Positions 5,822-9,098 of a DNA stretch of 9,098 bases are shown one piece after another. The stretch spans positions 1 to 9,098 of the forward strand of contig DAOUVH010000028.1 of assembly GCA_030667725.1 (NCBI GenBank), given 5' to 3'. The translations under genes were made by a program, and so were the position numbers. The DNA is from Candidatus Cloacimonadota bacterium. Lineage in GTDB: Bacteria > Cloacimonadota > Cloacimonadia > Cloacimonadales > TCS61. How positions within the stretch are numbered: position 1 is the stretch's first letter; each line of letters starts with the position of its first letter. The notes beneath the pieces are model-generated. The model saw only the letters and a program-made list of their open reading frames with translations. It had not been told where the DNA came from and did not search any database.

Positions 5822-7858
5822 TTATTCATTCTTTATAATCATTAAAACTTTTTGAAAAAACGGGTCATGCTTATATAAAAAATCTTCAATTTTAATATTG
5901 TCTTCATAGTTGTGGTAATTTACTAAATCATCAAGAGATGGGTTAATCTGAGATTCAACATTAATATGATGCATTTCTCCAGCATTTTTTACATTTGTAA
6001 AATCAGCGATTGGTTCAATTGTAAAAATAGCTTTTGAAAATGGTAAAGAAAAACAATAAGGGTCAATCCCGATTCCGAGAATGTTGGTGTTTTGTCTTCC
6101 GACTGAAATTAAGTTATCAAACTGTTTGCAAATATTCATAAAACTTCCGGCAGAAGAATAAATTTTATCTGACAAAACATAAATGTTACCTTCAAATTTC
6201 AAAGAGCTTTTATTTACGGAAATTGTGTCAACTGAGCTAAACATCAGAAATTTCTTATGGTTGAGAAAATCAACTTCTTCAATATCAGCTTCAGATAATT
6301 CTTCACCTAATTCGTGATGTTTTATGTAAGATTTATTTGTCTCAGAATCTATTAAGCCAACTTTATTTGTCATTTTCATTGGTTTCTCAATTATCATTGA
6401 AAGAAGCTCTCTCCACACAGAATCACTACCTCCTTTATTGTTTCGAATATCAACAACTACTGCAGAAATGGGGTTATCTCTATAAAGGAGTAAATCCTTC
6501 TGAAATTTTTCAATTAAATCTATATCCATTTCTGGTAATTTGATATACAGAATTTTGTCTTTTTCTAAATAGAGTGTTTTGTATGATTCATCTCTTTGAC
6601 TGTAAGTAATTGAAAAAGACTCATTTTTGTTCATTGAAAATGATATGTTCTCACCTTTTGGATTTTCAATCTCAAGAGAAATTACCTCAACTGAATCAGG
6701 ATTTAAAAAATATGGAAAATTTACAGAAATATTTTTTTTTAGTGTATAATCCCAAGAAAAATGTCGTTCAAAATCAGTAGCACTTTCAAGTAATTCATCG
6801 GGAGCTTTATTACACAATTTTGATAATTTCGAACCTTTTGAGATTTCGATATCTCTTAAACTAACATCAGATTTAAAATAATAATCCCCCTCAAAATAAA
6901 AAAGAGGAATATATAATATCAGATATTTGGAATTTAATTGAAAATACTTTTGATAATGATTGCTTATTATATATGAATCATCTTCAACAAAACCGTCATA
7001 ATATTCCCGCTTTCCAGAGCAATCGAGCCAAAAATGACTTCCCCTGCAGGATGTTATTGTTTTTTTTAAAAGATCTACAAATTCGATTGTAGTATTAAAT
7101 TTTTCTATTTTTTTTCGATTTTCATTTAATAACTGAGGAAGATTAATTCCATAAATTTCTTTGTTTACTTCAGTCATTGGGAAGATATCGGTAAAAATTT
7201 TCACAAAAGAATCGTAATCTTTATACATCTCTTTTTTTGATATTTCCGGAAAATTAAAATCCGGCATATCTGAAAATTCCCAAACTCCGTTTTGGTTTGT
7301 ATAATATGATGCTTTTAAAACTTTTTTCCCTGAAGCGATTAAATATTGAGAATAACCGTGAAGGACAGAATTAATTCCAGAAATATCTTTATCTTGTTGT
7401 GCAGTGTAAATACATAAACTCTTATCTGAATTAAATGGGTTCATCCAAACTGTTATTAATCGTAACTCATTGCCCTGATATTCTTTATCAGCAATTATTT
7501 TATCTGGTTTAACCTCAATTGGTAATTCCTTAAAATATTTACTTAACCAAAGATTACCTGTATGTGTTCCATACACAATAATATTTTTGGAAGATAAATC
7601 TTGTTTTATAGCATTTGTATCAGTGATAATTTCATAATGATTAAATATTCTCTTTGCTGATTCTAATATTTTATTTTCAGATTCTTCATTTTTTTCATTT
7701 GTTGGGACAATTACAACATATGTACTATCATCATTTCCCCATGTTGAATTCATATCAATTGGTAAATAGAATTCTGCTAGATTATTTTCATTACAGTATA
7801 TTACATTAATGCTAACAAACAATATGATTATTGTTAAATAAATTTTCACATTCTTCAT
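5822..7858 (-). CDS. Secreted S41-family (C-terminal-processing-like) peptidase
   Basis: I place the start at ATG 7858, giving 678 residues, because a clean signal-peptide-like segment follows at once (basic KNVK, then YLTIIILFVSINVIYC). No Shine-Dalgarno is visible. The frame continues 18 codons upstream into half an attC-like site, which I regard as non-coding. Residues from about 30 to 380 form a large N-terminal part I cannot assign. The S41 core follows: VVVDIRNNKGGSDS at about 465-480 and the presumed catalytic serine within VLSDKIYSSAGSF near residue 570. No PDZ domain is evident. S41 enzymes are serine proteases acting outside the cytoplasm; the substrate is unknown. The gene is more AT-rich than glnA or tyrS, consistent with transfer. 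Copy C follows its stop directly. Confidence 0.78.
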   Translation of the reverse strand: MKNVKIYLTIIILFVSINVIYCNENNLAEFYLPIDMNSTWGNDDSTYVVIVPTNEKNEESENKILESAKRIFNHYEIITDTNAIKQDLSSKNIIVYGTHTGNLWLSKYFKELPIEVKPDKIIADKEYQGNELRLITVWMNPFNSDKSLCIYTAQQDKDISGINSVLHGYSQYLIASGKKVLKASYYTNQNGVWEFSDMPDFNFPEISKKEMYKDYDSFVKIFTDIFPMTEVNKEIYGINLPQLLNENRKKIEKFNTTIEFVDLLKKTITSCRGSHFWLDCSGKREYYDGFVEDDSYIISNHYQKYFQLNSKYLILYIPLFYFEGDYYFKSDVSLRDIEISKGSKLSKLCNKAPDELLESATDFERHFSWDYTLKKNISVNFPYFLNPDSVEVISLEIENPKGENISFSMNKNESFSITYSQRDESYKTLYLEKDKILYIKLPEMDIDLIEKFQKDLLLYRDNPISAVVVDIRNNKGGSDSVWRELLSMIIEKPMKMTNKVGLIDSETNKSYIKHHELGEELSEADIEEVDFLNHKKFLMFSSVDTISVNKSSLKFEGNIYVLSDKIYSSAGSFMNICKQFDNLISVGRQNTNILGIGIDPYCFSLPFSKAIFTIEPIADFTNVKNAGEMHHINVESQINPSLDDLVNYHNYEDNIKIEDFLYKHDPFFQKVLMIIKNE

Positions 7859-7893
7859 TTGAAGAAACCCGCAGACGCTTGTTATGTGAAATC
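7851..7893 (-). other. Half attC-like site at the methyltransferase/peptidase junction
   Basis: On the minus strand GATTTCACATAAC (7893-7881) is followed by AAGCGTCTGCGGG, an R''-L'' type half site, and then by the palindrome TTCTTCAAATGAAGAA (7866-7851). No matching L'-R' half follows, since the peptidase coding sequence takes over. The first 12 bases are the exact reverse complement of the start of the adjacent cassette at 8739-8728, as expected for the two ends of one integron cassette. The start ATG chosen for the peptidase sits in the centre of the palindrome. Confidence 0.45.
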
Positions 7894-7927
7894 TCATCGT
7901 GTTCACTTTCATTAATATTAAAAAAAA

Positions 7928-8704
7928 CTATTTGTCTTTAATCGCTTTCGTTGCAAAATAAGTTGGAGTAAATTTTGCCAATTCATCATGTTGATCGTAG
8001 TCTTCAATTAGATCGAGTAATCGAAAACCAGCTCTCATCTGACCTCCCAACAAAGTTTCGAGCGAATGACTGAAAAATAACGCATGATTGTTATCAATCA
8101 AGTCTTTTAGCTCTTCCTCTGATAGATCAGCAACTGGATCAAAAGGGAGTTTAGATTTTACTATTAGATCTCTTTGATTAGCTGAATTTGCAAATATGAA
8201 TGACATTGGGTTGTTTAAACCTGTTAAAAAAATACCTCCTTTTTTCAATACTCGAAATACTTCTTTCCAAACAGGAATTACATCTCTGATATATGGAGTC
8301 GATACAGGATTAAAAACCAAGTCATAAGTTTCGTCATCAAAACAAGATAAATCGGACATATCTCCTTTGATTAAACTTATTTTGTAATTCTCACGATCTG
8401 CTACATTTTGTTCTAACAGCAGCTGTTTTTCAGAATTATCTAGTACAGTAACATTGGCTCCGAGAGCTGCAAAGATAGGGCATTGTTGACCACCACCACA
8501 AGCAAGCCCTAAAACGTTTGCATCTTTCATTTCCGGGAACCAATCTTTTGGAATTGGTCGAACTGTAGTTAAAGTTACATTCCAATCACCTTGTTGAGCT
8601 TTTAGAAATATTTTGTGACTGATTTCTGATGACCAATCACCTTTATCATCAGCCCATCTATCCCAGGTTTTCGAATTAACTTCATTTATTTTTTTATTAT
8701 TCAT
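7928..8704 (-). CDS. Class I SAM-dependent methyltransferase, conserved family of unknown substrate
   Basis: A full-length 258-residue cytosolic protein. Motif I reads GLACGGGQQ at about 66-74, strand 2 ends in VTVLDNS with the ribose-binding Asp near 89, then GDMSDLSCF, the family-typical FNPVSTPYIRDVIPVWKEVFRVLKKGG, and a C-terminal FSHSLETLLGGQMRAGF. I recognise this as a widespread bacterial methyltransferase family whose members share the ACGGGQQ motif; no substrate is established that I know of. The start is ATG at 8704, preceded by GGAATAGGT as a modest ribosome-binding site. Only about 24 bases separate the cassette boundary repeat at 8728-8740 from the ATG, leaving no room for a promoter of its own. 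The gene lies within a segment bounded by a 12-bp inverted repeat. Confidence 0.88.
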   Translation of the reverse strand: MNNKKINEVNSKTWDRWADDKGDWSSEISHKIFLKAQQGDWNVTLTTVRPIPKDWFPEMKDANVLGLACGGGQQCPIFAALGANVTVLDNSEKQLLLEQNVADRENYKISLIKGDMSDLSCFDDETYDLVFNPVSTPYIRDVIPVWKEVFRVLKKGGIFLTGLNNPMSFIFANSANQRDLIVKSKLPFDPVADLSEEELKDLIDNNHALFFSHSLETLLGGQMRAGFRLLDLIEDYDQHDELAKFTPTYFATKAIKDK

Positions 8705-8727
8705 ACCTATTCCAATTGTTTCTACAC

Positions 8728-8806
8728 GATTTCACATAATGTTTGGCGTGTGCCACGATCCTTCTTGCTTTTCTCTCAATCTGAATGTGGAGGCTTTTGT
8801 TATGCC
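8728..8806 (-). other. attC-like repeat (copy D)
   Basis: On the minus strand it begins GGCATAAC (8806-8799) and ends ATTATGTGAAATC (8740-8728). It shares CTCCACA, AGCAAGAAG, a CGTnGCACA block and AAACATTA with copy C but has a longer centre. CCAC and GTGG blocks can pair as an inner stem, and the outer CATAA pairs with TTATG. It lies between the DUF4411 gene and the methyltransferase gene. As with copy C, the plus-strand reading ends in G^TTATGCC, so orientation is not settled. Confidence 0.55.
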
Positions 8807-8894
8807 TTTATTCATCAAAAATAATTACAAAGTTAGCATTACTTTATTAAAAGAACTGAATATGAATAAGAAAAATTTGGTAATATTATTGTTA

Positions 8895-9098
8895 TTATTT
8901 ATTATGTATTTTGCAATTAAATTTTATTCCTAATTCAGCGATCATATCAAAATCATTAATCCAGCGAATATTCATGTTTTCACATACATTTGGAATTTTA
9001 ATTCTATTTGTATTAAGTGCTGTAACTTTCTCTTCTTTTGTAACAACAGTCGCATTTTCATTTATTGCGTGTGCTATTACCCAAGGATCTGCTAATGA
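8895..9098 (-). CDS. DUF4411 PIN-like protein, C-terminal part
   Basis: The gene enters from the right edge; 67 residues and the TAA (8897-8895) are visible. The fragment begins with ADPWVIAHAI, followed by ATVVTKE, IKIPNVCE and a closing WINDFDMIAELGIKF. I recognise this as the C-terminal half of DUF4411 proteins, which are PIN-like domains thought to act as toxin nucleases; the Asp of ADPW would be one of the metal-binding acidic residues. DUF4411 genes commonly sit beside an HTH/ImmA-IrrE-type (DUF955) partner, which on this strand would lie beyond base 9098. The gene ends about 90 bases before attC-like copy D. The intervening 8807-8894 stretch is AT-rich and shows nothing else I can support. 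Confidence 0.72.
   Translation of the reverse strand, partial: SLADPWVIAHAINENATVVTKEEKVTALNTNRIKIPNVCENMNIRWINDFDMIAELGIKFNCKIHNK

Noticed and set aside
7859..7912. Eighteen extra N-terminal codons for the S41 peptidase.
   Set aside because: They overlap the half attC-like site and would put a non-hydrophobic extension before a good signal peptide. No ribosome-binding site supports the upstream starts.
8739..8933. Plus-strand frame ending in a hydrophobic peptide (ATG at 8862, 23 codons) that might be a small membrane toxin.
   Set aside because: Its 5' part lies in attC-like copy D, it has only a weak ribosome-binding site, and its end overlaps the DUF4411 coding sequence on the other strand. 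The hydrophobicity follows from T-rich sequence.
1..9098. CRISPR arrays, tRNA or rRNA genes, transposases or an integrase.
   Set aside because: None is seen: no regularly spaced identical repeats, no recognisable structural RNA, and no frame with recombinase motifs on either strand.

Overview
The window looks like a piece of chromosome from a moderately AT-rich bacterium. Its housekeeping genes (tyrS, a site-2 protease, glnA) are bacterial in type and carry clear Shine-Dalgarno sites. The assortment (class I glutamine synthetase, a small PDZ-less M50 protease, integron-like gene cassettes, a PIN-type DUF4411 toxin) would suit an environmental or anaerobic lineage such as Cloacimonadota or a relative of Bacteroidota. 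That placement is only a guess, because no rRNA or other marker is present.

Layout. Bases 1-584 hold the 3' part of a plus-strand HEPN-type gene ending in a well-formed integron attC-like site. Bases 585-732 are AT-rich intergenic sequence containing one copy of a 14-bp repeat that recurs at the end of glnA. Bases 733-1440 encode a class I methyltransferase on the minus strand. This gene sits between the two repeat copies, as if it had been slipped in at the glnA stop codon. Bases 1467-4853 are the conserved core, read leftward: tyrS, then an M50 protease (translationally coupled), a pair of related hairpins, and glnA. Just upstream of tyrS, at 4861-5070, is a 69-codon open stretch with no start codon whose stop overlaps the tyrS ribosome-binding site. 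It reads like the 3' remnant of a gene broken by whatever inserted to its right.

From about 5072 to the right edge lies a second cassette-like region, entirely on the minus strand: a TehB-like methyltransferase, a secreted S41-type peptidase, another class I methyltransferase and the end of a DUF4411 PIN-like toxin. Diverged attC-like repeats of about 50-80 bp (copies B, C and D) separate most of these genes, with a half copy between the last methyltransferase and the peptidase. No integrase is visible, so this is best described as an integrase-less cassette cluster (CALIN-like).

How the genes work together: tyrS, the protease and glnA are ordinary core functions that probably share transcription. 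The cassette genes look like independent cargo with little or no room for promoters of their own. The main interest lies in the junctions: a 12-bp inverted repeat bounding one cassette, a gene that reads through a mutated attC-like site, a half site fused to a gene start, a broken core gene, and the repeat-flanked insertion after glnA. I see no unmistakable new multigene system here.
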